Positions 42,136 to 51,722 of a DNA stretch of 64,000 nt are shown here, piece by piece. Origin of the DNA: Herbiconiux sp. A18JL235. GTDB lineage: Bacteria; Actinomycetota; Actinomycetes; Actinomycetales; Microbacteriaceae. Position 1 is the first letter of the stretch. Every line of letters starts with the position of its first letter. A program made the translations under genes and the position numbers. The stretch covers positions 62,001-126,000 of the forward strand of contig NZ_CP162511.1 of assembly GCF_040939305.1 (NCBI RefSeq), given 5' to 3'. The notes beneath the pieces were generated by a model. It was not told the DNA's origin. It searched no databases and was given only the letters and a program-made list of their open reading frames with translations.

Positions 42136-43279
42136 GTTCTCCTTCGACGCCCTGCGACGCTGGCCAGATGTCGAGGCCGACAACCTGTTCGCGGCCGACG
42201 CCGCCGACCGGCTGCTGCTCGACGAGGCGGCGGAGGCACTCGAGGCCACCGCCGGCACCCCGGGCCTCGTGACCGTGATCGGCGACGACTACGGTGCCAT
42301 CACGCTCGCCGCGGCCGCGGTGCTCGGGCTCGACGGCATCCGCGTGCATCAAGACGCGCTCGCCGGTGAGCGCGCGCTCGCCGCCAACGCCGGCCGTTTC
42401 GGCGATCCCGGTCTCGCCGCGCGCTTCACCTCGCTGCCACTCGGTGAGGAACTCCTCGAGCAGGCGACGGTCGTGCTCCTCCGCCTTCCGCGCCAGCTCG
42501 CCCAGCTCGACGAGATCGCTCGCGCCATCGCCGCCTGGGCGGCACCCGATGTGGTGGTCTACGCCACCGGTCGGCAGAAGCACATGACCCCCGCGATGAA
42601 CGAGGTGCTGGGCGCGAGCTTCGGCGAGGTGCGGGCGACGCTCGCGCGGCAGAAGTCGCGCGTGCTCGTGGCCTCGAACCCGCGAACGGATGCTGCTCCC
42701 GCCGCTCTCCGGCGCGAGCGCCACGACGATCTCGGGCTGTGGGTGTGCGCGAGCGGGGGCGTGTTCGCCGGCACGAGCATCGACATCGGCACCCGGCTGC
42801 TGCTGGAGCACCTCGACGAGGTGGGTCACCCCGGTCGGTCGGGCGCCGCAGCGCCGGTCGCGATCGACCTCGGCTGCGGCAGCGGTGTGCTCGCGACGGC
42901 GCTCGCCCGGTCACGACCCGATCTCCGGGTGATCGCGACCGACCAGTCGGCTGCCGCCGTCATCTCCGCCACGGCCACCCTCGAGGCCAACGGCGTCGCG
43001 GCCGAGGTCGTGCGCGACGACGCCCTCAGCGGCTTCGACGACGCGAGCGCTGACATCGTGCTGCTGAACCCGCCCTTCCACGTCGGGTCGACCGTGCACG
43101 CCGGCATCGCGCTCAAGCTGTTCGAGGCCGCCGGCCGTGTGCTCGCGCCGGGTGGCGAGCTCTGGACCGTGTACAACTCGCACCTCGCCTACCGCCCCGC
43201 GCTGCAGCGCACCGTGGGCCCCACCCGTCAGGTCGCCCGCAACCCGAAGTTCACCCTCACGGCCTCCACCCGCCGCTGA
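42128..43279 (+). CDS. Class I SAM-dependent methyltransferase, RsmC/RlmG-like
   Basis: 383 residues in two halves. The N-terminal half (about 1-200) is a degenerate methyltransferase-like domain (VTVIGDDYGAITLAAAA, VVLLRLPRQLAQLDEI). The C-terminal half has an intact site: DLGCGSGVLATALAR near residue 240 and the catalytic NPPFHVG near residue 315. The duplicated layout and NPPFH are typical of the rRNA guanine-N2 methyltransferases RsmC and RlmG, and the ending RNPKFTLTAS resembles RlmG. TACGGT (42116-42121), then 6 nt, then GTG suggests leaderless translation. Confidence 0.82.
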   Translation: MAEFSFDALRRWPDVEADNLFAADAADRLLLDEAAEALEATAGTPGLVTVIGDDYGAITLAAAAVLGLDGIRVHQDALAGERALAANAGRFGDPGLAARFTSLPLGEELLEQATVVLLRLPRQLAQLDEIARAIAAWAAPDVVVYATGRQKHMTPAMNEVLGASFGEVRATLARQKSRVLVASNPRTDAAPAALRRERHDDLGLWVCASGGVFAGTSIDIGTRLLLEHLDEVGHPGRSGAAAPVAIDLGCGSGVLATALARSRPDLRVIATDQSAAAVISATATLEANGVAAEVVRDDALSGFDDASADIVLLNPPFHVGSTVHAGIALKLFEAAGRVLAPGGELWTVYNSHLAYRPALQRTVGPTRQVARNPKFTLTASTRR

Positions 43280-43430
43280 CGCGGGCACCGTGGGACGCCG
43301 ACCGTTCGTGCCGCGCATGCGCATCCTGCAGCTGCGGGAGGGGCTCGCCGAGGACGCCGAACCGGCGCCATGCCGCCCACTCGTGCCACGCCAGCGCCGC
43401 CACGAGGCCGCCCACCGCGAGGGCCGTCAC
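43257..43430 (-). CDS. Possible 57-residue membrane protein
   Basis: From a GTG, an open frame gives VTALAVGGLVAALAWHEWA, one likely membrane helix, followed by a charged His/Arg-rich tail. It fills the gap behind the mannosyltransferase gene and overlaps the end of the convergent methyltransferase gene by 23 nt. There is no clear ribosome site or -10 hexamer, so it may be spurious or the end of a decayed gene. Confidence 0.3.
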   Translation of the reverse strand: MTALAVGGLVAALAWHEWAAWRRFGVLGEPLPQLQDAHARHERSASHGARVSGGWRP

Positions 43431-43632
43431 GGGAACGGAGGTCGCCGGACACCGAGGAAGACGCTCGATCGGCGGGTCAGCAGTCGCACGCGTCCGTCAT
43501 ATCACGGCGCAGGCGGCACCCGCGCGGAGTAGTCCGTACCCGGCGCATCGAGGCACGCGCGGAGTGCGCGGGTCGCCCGGCACGTCGGCGCAGTCGCCCG
43601 GCCCGCCGGGGCTGTGCCGTCGGTACCGGGTG
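43431..43632. other. Intergenic region behind mptB
   Basis: About 200 bp (353 bp if the small frame at 43257-43430 is not a gene) between the stop of mptB and the methyltransferase gene. Translating both strands, I see only short frames without start signals or similarity, and no strong hairpin. Confidence 0.4.
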
Positions 43633-45156
43633 CTACGCCCGCAGCGACAGGGTGCGGAGGGCGAGGCCCGCCGAACGACGCCGCACCAGCAGCTCCGTCG
43701 AGACGAGGATGGCGGCGACACCCAGCAGGGCCGCGCCGATGACGACGACCTCGATGCGCGCATCCGCGTCGATCCTCGGGATCATGTCGAGCGGTTCGGC
43801 GAGACCGATGAGCACGAAGAAGGTCGTCGCATAGACGACGGTGCGGATGCTCCACAGCCGCTGACGCCCCGCGATGGCGAGGAGGGTGAGGAGCCAGAGG
43901 GCGTACCAGGGGTGGATGACCGGCGACAGCAGAACGATCGCGGCGAACGAGCCGAGCAGCAGCCACAACGGATCGGCGTCTCGCTTGCGGAGCATGAGGT
44001 AGATGGCGGCGGTGCACCCCACGGCCAGGAGCGCGAGCTTGACGATCTCCTGCACCAGGGCGCCGTCGAGTCCGACCCCGTTGGCGAGACCCCCGAGGCT
44101 CATGCCGATGATGTTGGCCGGGGCGTACCACGACGACACCGCTGTGGGCGTCGCGAGCGCCCCGATCCAGCCCACGCCGACGCCGATGCCCCAGCCGAGC
44201 ACCACGACGAAGCCGATGGCGATCGCCGCCACGCCCACCCAGCGACGGATGACCACACCCCAGCCGGCGCGCCGGCCCGCCCAGATGAGACCGATGATGG
44301 GCAGCGCGATGAGGGCGATCGGCTTGACGCCGATGGCGATGCCGATGAAGACGGCGCCGAGCACCGGGCGGTCGCGGAGCGCGTAGTAGACGCCGCCGAC
44401 GATGAAGCCGAGCATGAGGGAGTCGTTGTGGCCCGCGACGACGAAGTTCATCAGCACCAGAGGGCTGGCCGCGACGATCCAGAGCACCGCCGCCTCGTCG
44501 AGCCCACGCAGGCGGGCGATGCGCCAGGCGTAGTAGGCCAGCATGGCGAGGCCGAACACGGCGAGCAGCCGGAACGCGAACACGGCGACCTCGGTGGGCA
44601 GCGCATCCGTCGCCATGACGACGACCCGCTCGAGCCAGACGAACACCGGGCCGTAGGGGGTCTGCGCATCGGCCCACAGCGGGTCGACGCCGATGCCGTA
44701 CCACCCGGGGAGCGACGCCATGCCGTCGGAGTAGGGGTTCAGCCCCGCGGCCATGAGACGCCCTTGGCCGACATAGGCGAACATGTCGCGGCTGAACAGC
44801 GGGAGTGTGAAGACGAGCGGTGCGGCCCAGACCGCCGCCGAGGTGACGACCTGCACGAGTCGTACGCGCTCGTGCTCGCGGCGCTCGGCCGTGCTGAGCC
44901 GGTCGCGACCGCCCGCGCGACGCAGCAGCGACACGCCGAGGGTGAGCCACGCGAACAGCAGCGCAAGGGTGCCGGCGACCATGAGCACGCCGCCGATGAT
45001 GACCGCGCCGCGCGAATTGCGCAGGAACTCCAGAATCGCGAGGTCGTGGAGCGTCGACGCAGGGCCGACCCAGCCGACCGCGTAGGAGCCGGCGAGGATG
45101 CTCACCGAGCCTGCGAGACCGAGCGCCAGTCGCGCTCGAGGGGGGATGACCTGCAC
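43633..45156 (-). CDS. mptB: Polyprenol-phosphomannose alpha-(1,6)-mannosyltransferase, MptB-like
   Basis: 507 residues, GT-C type enzyme with about thirteen membrane helices. The first outer loop has FSRDMFAYVGQGRLMAAGLNPY, with catalytic Asp in the SRD motif, then DAQTPYGPVFVW, as in MptA/MptB of Corynebacteriales. It is expected to extend the mannan core of lipomannan or lipoglycan outside the membrane using polyprenol-phosphate mannose. The ending LLVRRRSAGLALRTLSLRA is basic. GTG at 45156 has TAAGAA 6 nt upstream on the complement. Confidence 0.75.
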   Translation of the reverse strand: MQVIPPRARLALGLAGSVSILAGSYAVGWVGPASTLHDLAILEFLRNSRGAVIIGGVLMVAGTLALLFAWLTLGVSLLRRAGGRDRLSTAERREHERVRLVQVVTSAAVWAAPLVFTLPLFSRDMFAYVGQGRLMAAGLNPYSDGMASLPGWYGIGVDPLWADAQTPYGPVFVWLERVVVMATDALPTEVAVFAFRLLAVFGLAMLAYYAWRIARLRGLDEAAVLWIVAASPLVLMNFVVAGHNDSLMLGFIVGGVYYALRDRPVLGAVFIGIAIGVKPIALIALPIIGLIWAGRRAGWGVVIRRWVGVAAIAIGFVVVLGWGIGVGVGWIGALATPTAVSSWYAPANIIGMSLGGLANGVGLDGALVQEIVKLALLAVGCTAAIYLMLRKRDADPLWLLLGSFAAIVLLSPVIHPWYALWLLTLLAIAGRQRLWSIRTVVYATTFFVLIGLAEPLDMIPRIDADARIEVVVIGAALLGVAAILVSTELLVRRRSAGLALRTLSLRA

Positions 45157-45399
45157 GCTCTGTTCTTACCATGACGGGTTGGACGCCACCCGAACACGCC
45201 TCGATCAGGGGTTTCGGAGGTGCGACGGGCCCCTATGCCATACATATACGACTTAGGCAAATCTACGAGATTTCTGGCAATACCCCTAGTCAGGGGGCTT
45301 CTTTCATGCCTACCTTGTATGCACGGGGGATCTGTTCCATGACGAGTGGAGATAGCGGTATGCCCCCGGAGCCATCACCGGATCTAGGGATTTACATCT
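45157..45399. other. Upstream region of the surface protease gene
   Basis: 243 bp, AT-richer than the genes around it, without a coding frame I would trust. It holds two small palindromes: AAATCT-ACG-AGATTT (45259-45273) and CCCCT-AGTC-AGGGG (45283-45296), the second followed by GCTTCTTT. These may be operators or an attenuator for the protease gene, which is the only gene reading away from them on this strand. Confidence 0.45.
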
Positions 45400-47436
45400 A
45401 TGACTTGGAAGAAGAGACTCGCGTATCTCGCGGTCGGAACACTGGCTACGGCCGGACTCACGGGGGCGTTCGGCGCCACCGCATTCGCTGCAGGTGAAGA
45501 CAAGGTTCTGCCCACTGCAGGCCCCGAGTTCACCGCCCTCGCGCAGACCGTTCTCGCTGACGCCAACGTTCAGGGCTTCGCGAAGAACAACACCGGCGAT
45601 GTGGTCATCGTGCAGGTCGAGGGCGAGGATCTCAGCGCGAGCACGAAGGCTGCCATCGAGGGCGCCACGAACGTGAAGTACATCGAGCTGGCCGCGCCGA
45701 TCGAGGCCTACTCGACCGATGACGTCGTCGGCGGCGCCGGCTACTTCTCGGGTGCGACCCCCGACGCCACCTCCGGCGGTCTCTGCTCCGTCGGCTACGC
45801 CGGCTGGAGCCCCGAGGGTGAGCCCGCCGTCATCTCGGCCGGCCACTGCACCGGTGACAACGAGCTCAAGTACAGCTGGCTGACCCTCCCGACCGGTGAC
45901 ACCGCCGGCGGCGGCGCCGCGGACAACTCGACCGTCCAGTTCACCCAGCCGCTCGGCGTCCTCGCCTTCTCGCAGTACGGCGGAACCGGCAACTCGAACG
46001 GCGCCGACGGCGACACCACCAGTGTCGACATCGCGGCGATCGACGTGACCAACACCGACCTCACCACCCTCCCCGAGGTCACCGACTGGACCACCGCCGA
46101 CACCGAGGACCTCTCGCTGTCGACCGTCCCGGTTCGCTCCGTGGGCGAGGCTGTCGCCGGTGCCCCCATCACCAAGAGCGGCCGCACCACCGGTCAGACC
46201 AGCGGCGAGGTCGTCATCACCGACGGCTGGGTACAGGTCTCCGGCCGCTACGTCTACGGCTTCGGCTCGCTGATGACCTCCGCCGAGGGTGACTCGGGCG
46301 GATCGATGATCCAGGGCGACACCGCCGTGGGCGTTCTCTCCGGCGGTGGCAAGACCAACGACGGACAGGACTTCGTCTGGGGTGCCAACCTCGAGGCCGG
46401 CCTCGCGCTGACCGGCGGCTACACCGTCGCGCTCTTCATCGACACCCCCACCCTGACGGCCCCCGGCGACGGCGGCGACGTCTACAGCGGCGGCAGCATC
46501 CAGGGCAAGGCTCCTGCGGGCACCACACTCGTCGTGACCCAGGGTTCGGGCGACCCGTTCACGGTCCCCGTGAACGGTTCGGGCGACTGGGCGTTCAACG
46601 CTCCCGGCGCTGAGGGCACCTACGACTACACGATCCGTGCCGAGAAGGGCTTCGACAGCTCCGACGCCACCGACTTCACCGTGAACGTCGTTCCCACCCC
46701 GATCGCGGCTCCGACCTTCACGTCGCCCGCCGACGGTTCGCGCGTCGAGACCGAGGTCACCACCCTCTCCGGCAAGGGCGAGCCCGGTGCGAGCCTCGAG
46801 CTGACCGGCGACGTCGAGGCGACCACCACGGTCGGCGAAGACGGCGCTTGGAGCGTCGACGTCGAGCTCGGCTACGGCAAGTACTCCGTCACCGCGGTTC
46901 AGTCGCGTCAGAGCAGCGACGCTGCCCGCGCCTCGGCCGACCCGAACGTGTCCGACCCCACCACGGTGAAGTTCGACGTGGTTCCGGTTGCTCCGAAGAT
47001 CACCGACCCCAAGTCGGGCTCCTCGTTCATCGAGGGTGAAGGCCCCACCGCCATCAGCGGCACCGGCATCGACGGCGCGACCGTCGAGGTGTGGCTGAAC
47101 GGTGCATCGGCCGGCAAGGCCACCGTCAAGGACGGCAAGTGGTCGGTCAAGCTCGGCGGCCAGATCGCCGCGGGTGCCATCACCATCGAGGCCACCCAGT
47201 CGATCGACGGTGCGGTCAGCAACAAGGCCGGTTCCTCCATCACGATCGTCGCCGCGAACAACGGCGGCGGCGGCAACGGCGGCAACGGCGGTTCGGGCAA
47301 CGGATCGGGCGAGCTCGCCTCGACCGGTGCCGACGCCACCCTGCCGCTCGCGGGAGGCAGCATCGCGCTGATCCTCGCAGCCGGCGCCCTGCTGCTCGTC
47401 GTGCGTCGTCGTGAGGCGGCCCGTCAGAACAGCTGA
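45400..47436 (+). CDS. Secreted S1-type serine protease with Ig-like repeats and LAxTG cell-wall anchor
   Basis: 678 residues. A signal peptide ends at AFA (about residue 30). A propeptide-like region leads to a trypsin-like/alpha-lytic-protease domain: His in SAGHC (about residue 148) and Ser in EGDSGGS (about 300); the Asp is probably in DIAAIDV. Three Ig-like modules follow (about 345-620), each with GxAPAGTT/GEPGAS/GIDGAT turns. The end is an Asn/Gly linker, LASTGADA, a membrane helix and an Arg-rich tail: a class E sortase signal (LAxTG) as used in high-GC actinobacteria. The enzyme is thus displayed on the cell wall. GC content and codon use are somewhat more regular than in the neighbours, typical of a highly expressed protein. 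Confidence 0.88.
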   Translation: MTWKKRLAYLAVGTLATAGLTGAFGATAFAAGEDKVLPTAGPEFTALAQTVLADANVQGFAKNNTGDVVIVQVEGEDLSASTKAAIEGATNVKYIELAAPIEAYSTDDVVGGAGYFSGATPDATSGGLCSVGYAGWSPEGEPAVISAGHCTGDNELKYSWLTLPTGDTAGGGAADNSTVQFTQPLGVLAFSQYGGTGNSNGADGDTTSVDIAAIDVTNTDLTTLPEVTDWTTADTEDLSLSTVPVRSVGEAVAGAPITKSGRTTGQTSGEVVITDGWVQVSGRYVYGFGSLMTSAEGDSGGSMIQGDTAVGVLSGGGKTNDGQDFVWGANLEAGLALTGGYTVALFIDTPTLTAPGDGGDVYSGGSIQGKAPAGTTLVVTQGSGDPFTVPVNGSGDWAFNAPGAEGTYDYTIRAEKGFDSSDATDFTVNVVPTPIAAPTFTSPADGSRVETEVTTLSGKGEPGASLELTGDVEATTTVGEDGAWSVDVELGYGKYSVTAVQSRQSSDAARASADPNVSDPTTVKFDVVPVAPKITDPKSGSSFIEGEGPTAISGTGIDGATVEVWLNGASAGKATVKDGKWSVKLGGQIAAGAITIEATQSIDGAVSNKAGSSITIVAANNGGGGNGGNGGSGNGSGELASTGADATLPLAGGSIALILAAGALLLVVRRREAARQNS

Positions 47437-47454
47437 CACCAGCAATGACCCCGA

Positions 47455-47485
47455 GGGGCGGTGACCGGATGACGGTCGCCGCCCC
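47455..47485 (+). terminator. Terminator of the surface protease gene
   Basis: GGGGCGGTGACCG (47455-47467), loop GATGA, CGGTCGCCGCCCC (47473-47485): 13-bp stem with one G-T mismatch, starting 18 nt after the stop and followed by a T-rich stretch (TTCGGCGTTT). Confidence 0.75.
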
Positions 47486-47556
47486 TTCGGCGTTTCTGCG
47501 CGGCACCACCCATCATGCGAGCGGAACTCTGGTGCCGAAGCATCCGCTCTGCTAAA

Positions 47557-47577
47557 CTTGAGTCACATACACTCAAG
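47557..47577. promoter_or_regulatory. Perfect HAIR operator upstream of clpB
   Basis: CTTGAGT (47557-47563), 7-nt spacer CACATAC, ACTCAAG (47571-47577): an exact match to the HspR consensus, extended by AAA/TTT on both sides to 10-bp arms. It is 30 bp before the clpB start. This ties clpB to the HspR regulon. Confidence 0.95.
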
Positions 47578-47606
47578 TTTGAAACACAGGAGGACGGACC
47601 ACCGAG

Positions 47607-49790
<2,184 letters not shown>

Positions 49791-49820
49791 CCAGCCGCTG
49801 AAGCGCCGTCGACATGACGA

Positions 49821-49861
49821 GAAGGCCGGGTCCGAAGTGTTCCTTCGGTGTCCCGGCCTTC
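49821..49861. terminator. Bidirectional terminator of clpB and the nitroreductase gene
   Basis: GAAGGCCGGG (49821-49830) and CCCGGCCTTC (49852-49861), with a nested CCGAA/TTCGG stem in the loop. Followed by TTGTT on the plus strand. It lies between two convergent genes. Confidence 0.7.
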
Positions 49862-49891
49862 TTGTTCGCTGCTGCGCGTCGGAGCGCGCAC

Positions 49892-50509
49892 TCACTCACT
49901 CACGAGGAGGAGCTCGTCGAGGGGGAGGCGGGTGCGGGGGGCGGACTCGCGGGCGATGAGGGTGTCGTCGGGGAGGGCCTCGGCGGGGGCGAGGGTGCCG
50001 AGGGCGGTGACCGTGAGGGGCTTCAGCGACTCGGGGAGGTCGAAGGCCTCGGAGATCGATGCCGCGACGAAGCCGCCCATCTGGTGCACGTGGAGGCCGT
50101 CGGCGTGGGCCTGGAAGGAGAGGTGGGCGAGGGCCTGACCGAGGTCGTACTCGGCCCACGGGCGCGGCTTGCCCTCGGCGTCGACGGTCTCGGCGATGCC
50201 GACGATGAGCACGGCGGCGTTGGTGGCCCACACCGAGTTGAAGCCCATGAGCGAGGCGGCGACCTTCTCGAAGGCCTCCGAGCCGCGGCGAGCGACGATG
50301 AAGCGGGCGGGTTGCGTGTTCGCGGCCGACGGCGCCCAGCGGGCGGCCTCGAGGGCGGCGGTGAGGAGGCTCTCGTCGATGGTCTCATTCGCCTCGAACG
50401 AGCGGGGGCTCCAGCGGGTCGCGAGCGTCTCGTGGATGGGGGCGGACGTCTCGGCGAGGCGCTGCTCTGTGGAGGTGGAAGACGTGGTGGAGGGAGCGGT
50501 GATGGTCAT
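49892..50509 (-). CDS. Nitroreductase family protein
   Basis: 205 residues. The fold's FMN-binding motifs are visible: RWSPRSFEAN near residue 32 (start of the phosphate-binding Arg/Ser), then WAPSAANTQPARFI, then QALAHLSFQAHADGLHVHQMGGF and a Gly-rich C-terminus. Such enzymes are NAD(P)H-dependent FMN oxidoreductases of nitro groups, quinones or dehydrogenations of small molecules. Substrate unknown. AAGGA lies upstream of the ATG at 50509; an in-frame extension reaches 50542. A perfect palindrome lies about 50-75 bp upstream. Confidence 0.85.
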   Translation of the reverse strand: MTITAPSTTSSTSTEQRLAETSAPIHETLATRWSPRSFEANETIDESLLTAALEAARWAPSAANTQPARFIVARRGSEAFEKVAASLMGFNSVWATNAAVLIVGIAETVDAEGKPRPWAEYDLGQALAHLSFQAHADGLHVHQMGGFVAASISEAFDLPESLKPLTVTALGTLAPAEALPDDTLIARESAPRTRLPLDELLLVSE

Positions 50510-50559
50510 GAGCGTGTCCTTCGGAGTAGCGGGTTGCTGCACGCCATCGGGCAGTCGTC

Positions 50560-50585
50560 GTCAATCGGACTGCGGTCCGATTGAC
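50560..50585. promoter_or_regulatory. TetR-like operator upstream of the nitroreductase gene
   Basis: Arms GTCAATCGGAC (50560-50570) and GTCCGATTGAC (50575-50585), 11 bp, 4-nt spacer. The core CGGAC-N4-GTCCG resembles TetR-family sites. No regulator gene is adjacent. Confidence 0.6.
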
Positions 50586-50610
50586 ACTCTAAACCGCCCC
50601 GTCAACCCGG

Positions 50611-51348
50611 CTATTCCCGGGCTGCGCTCCTCGCCTCGTCGGTCTCGCCGCGGCGGTGCTTGCGCGTCCGGCTGATCACGAACCACGCGATCGCCCCCAC
50701 GACCGCGGCGATCACCACGTACTGGAGGATCTCGGCGTACTGCTCCACCACGTGCCACTGCTCGCCGAGCCAGAAGCCGGCGAGAATGAAGATGGTGTTC
50801 CAGATCAGGCTCCCCGCGGCGGTGAGGAGCAGGAACTTCCACAGCGTCATCCGCTCGATGCCCGCCGGGATGGAGATGAAGCTGCGGAACAGCGGCAGCA
50901 TCCGCCCGAAGAACACCGCCTTGGGCCCGTGCCGCTGGAACCACTCCTCCGTGCGGTCGACGTCGTGAACGTCGACCAGGGGGAGTCTGCGGGCGATGGC
51001 GCGCATCCGGTCGCGACCGAGCCAGGCGCCGAGGCCGTAGAGCGTGAGGGCGCCGAGCACGGAGCCAAGCGTGCAGAACACGATGGCGGCGATGAGATTC
51101 AGGTCGCCCCGGCTGGCAGCGAAACCGGCGAGCGGGAGGATGACCTCGCTCGGAATCGGCGGGAACAGGTTCTCGGCGAAGACGGCGAGCCCGGCGCCGG
51201 GTGCCCCGAGCACCTCCATGAGGCCGACCGCGGCGTCGCCGATGAACCCGAGGCTCTCGCTGTCGCCGCCGCCACCCCCGGTCTCCGAGACGGATGCTGC
51301 GGCGGGTTCGATGAGGAAGGGATTCGGGTCGGCGAAGGCCAGGCTCAT
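50611..51348 (-). CDS. DedA family membrane protein
   Basis: 245 residues with about four to five membrane segments. The DedA/SNARE-associated signature is visible: FAENLFPPIPSEVILPLAGF near residues 60-80, then FGRMLPLFRSFISIPAGIERMTLWKF near 145-170. These proteins are lipid (undecaprenyl phosphate or phospholipid) scramblase-like and support membrane and cell-wall homeostasis. TACTGT (51356-51361 on the complement) then 7 nt then ATG is a leaderless start; an in-frame extension to 51855 covers csoR and is not supported. Confidence 0.87.
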   Translation of the reverse strand: MSLAFADPNPFLIEPAAASVSETGGGGGDSESLGFIGDAAVGLMEVLGAPGAGLAVFAENLFPPIPSEVILPLAGFAASRGDLNLIAAIVFCTLGSVLGALTLYGLGAWLGRDRMRAIARRLPLVDVHDVDRTEEWFQRHGPKAVFFGRMLPLFRSFISIPAGIERMTLWKFLLLTAAGSLIWNTIFILAGFWLGEQWHVVEQYAEILQYVVIAAVVGAIAWFVISRTRKHRRGETDEARSAARE

Positions 51349-51425
51349 ACCGACAACAGTAGGAGATGCGCCTGGCAAGGCTCTGGGGGTGCGCGAGGCG
51401 CGGAGCGCGAGAGGCGCGCGGAGCG

Positions 51426-51722
51426 CTACGACTTCACGAGGCGGGCGATGGCGGCTGAGGCCTCGCGGAGCTTCTCCTCGGCGACGGGGCCGCCCTCGGC
51501 CGCTGCCTCGAGCACGCAGTGATTGAGGTGCTCGTCGAGGAGACCGAGAGCGACCGACTCGAGCGCACTCGTCATCGCCGAGATCTGAGTGAGGATGTCG
51601 ATGCAGTACTTCTCCTCGTCGACCATGTTCTGGATGCCCCGCGCCTGCCCCTCGATGCGCTTCAGGCGCTTGAGGTACGCGTCTTTGTTCGAGATGTAGC
51701 CGTGGTGCGCGTGTTCGGTCAT
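51426..51722 (-). CDS. csoR: Copper-sensing repressor CsoR
   Basis: 98 residues, all helical. The copper ligands match CsoR: Cys40 (KYCIDI), His65 and Cys69 (EHLNHCVLEA), with the same spacing as in Mycobacterium tuberculosis CsoR. It represses the copper ATPase gene when copper is low. The start at 51722 overlaps the ATPase stop (ATGA), so both are made from one transcript that carries the operator. Confidence 0.93.
   Translation of the reverse strand: MTEHAHHGYISNKDAYLKRLKRIEGQARGIQNMVDEEKYCIDILTQISAMTSALESVALGLLDEHLNHCVLEAAAEGGPVAEEKLREASAAIARLVKS

Noticed and set aside
43564..45174. A 536-codon open frame opposite mptB
   Set aside because: Asp/Arg/Gly-rich composition without hydrophobic segments or motifs; the opposite strand encodes a clear membrane glycosyltransferase.
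45283..45296. Second CsoR operator before the surface protease gene
   Set aside because: CCCCT-AGTC-AGGGG resembles the copB site, but the centre is 4 nt longer and the flanking TA is missing on one side, so I did not call it.
45171..45497. A 108-codon frame in the protease upstream region
   Set aside because: No similarity, no start signal, and it runs into the signal peptide region of the protease in another frame.
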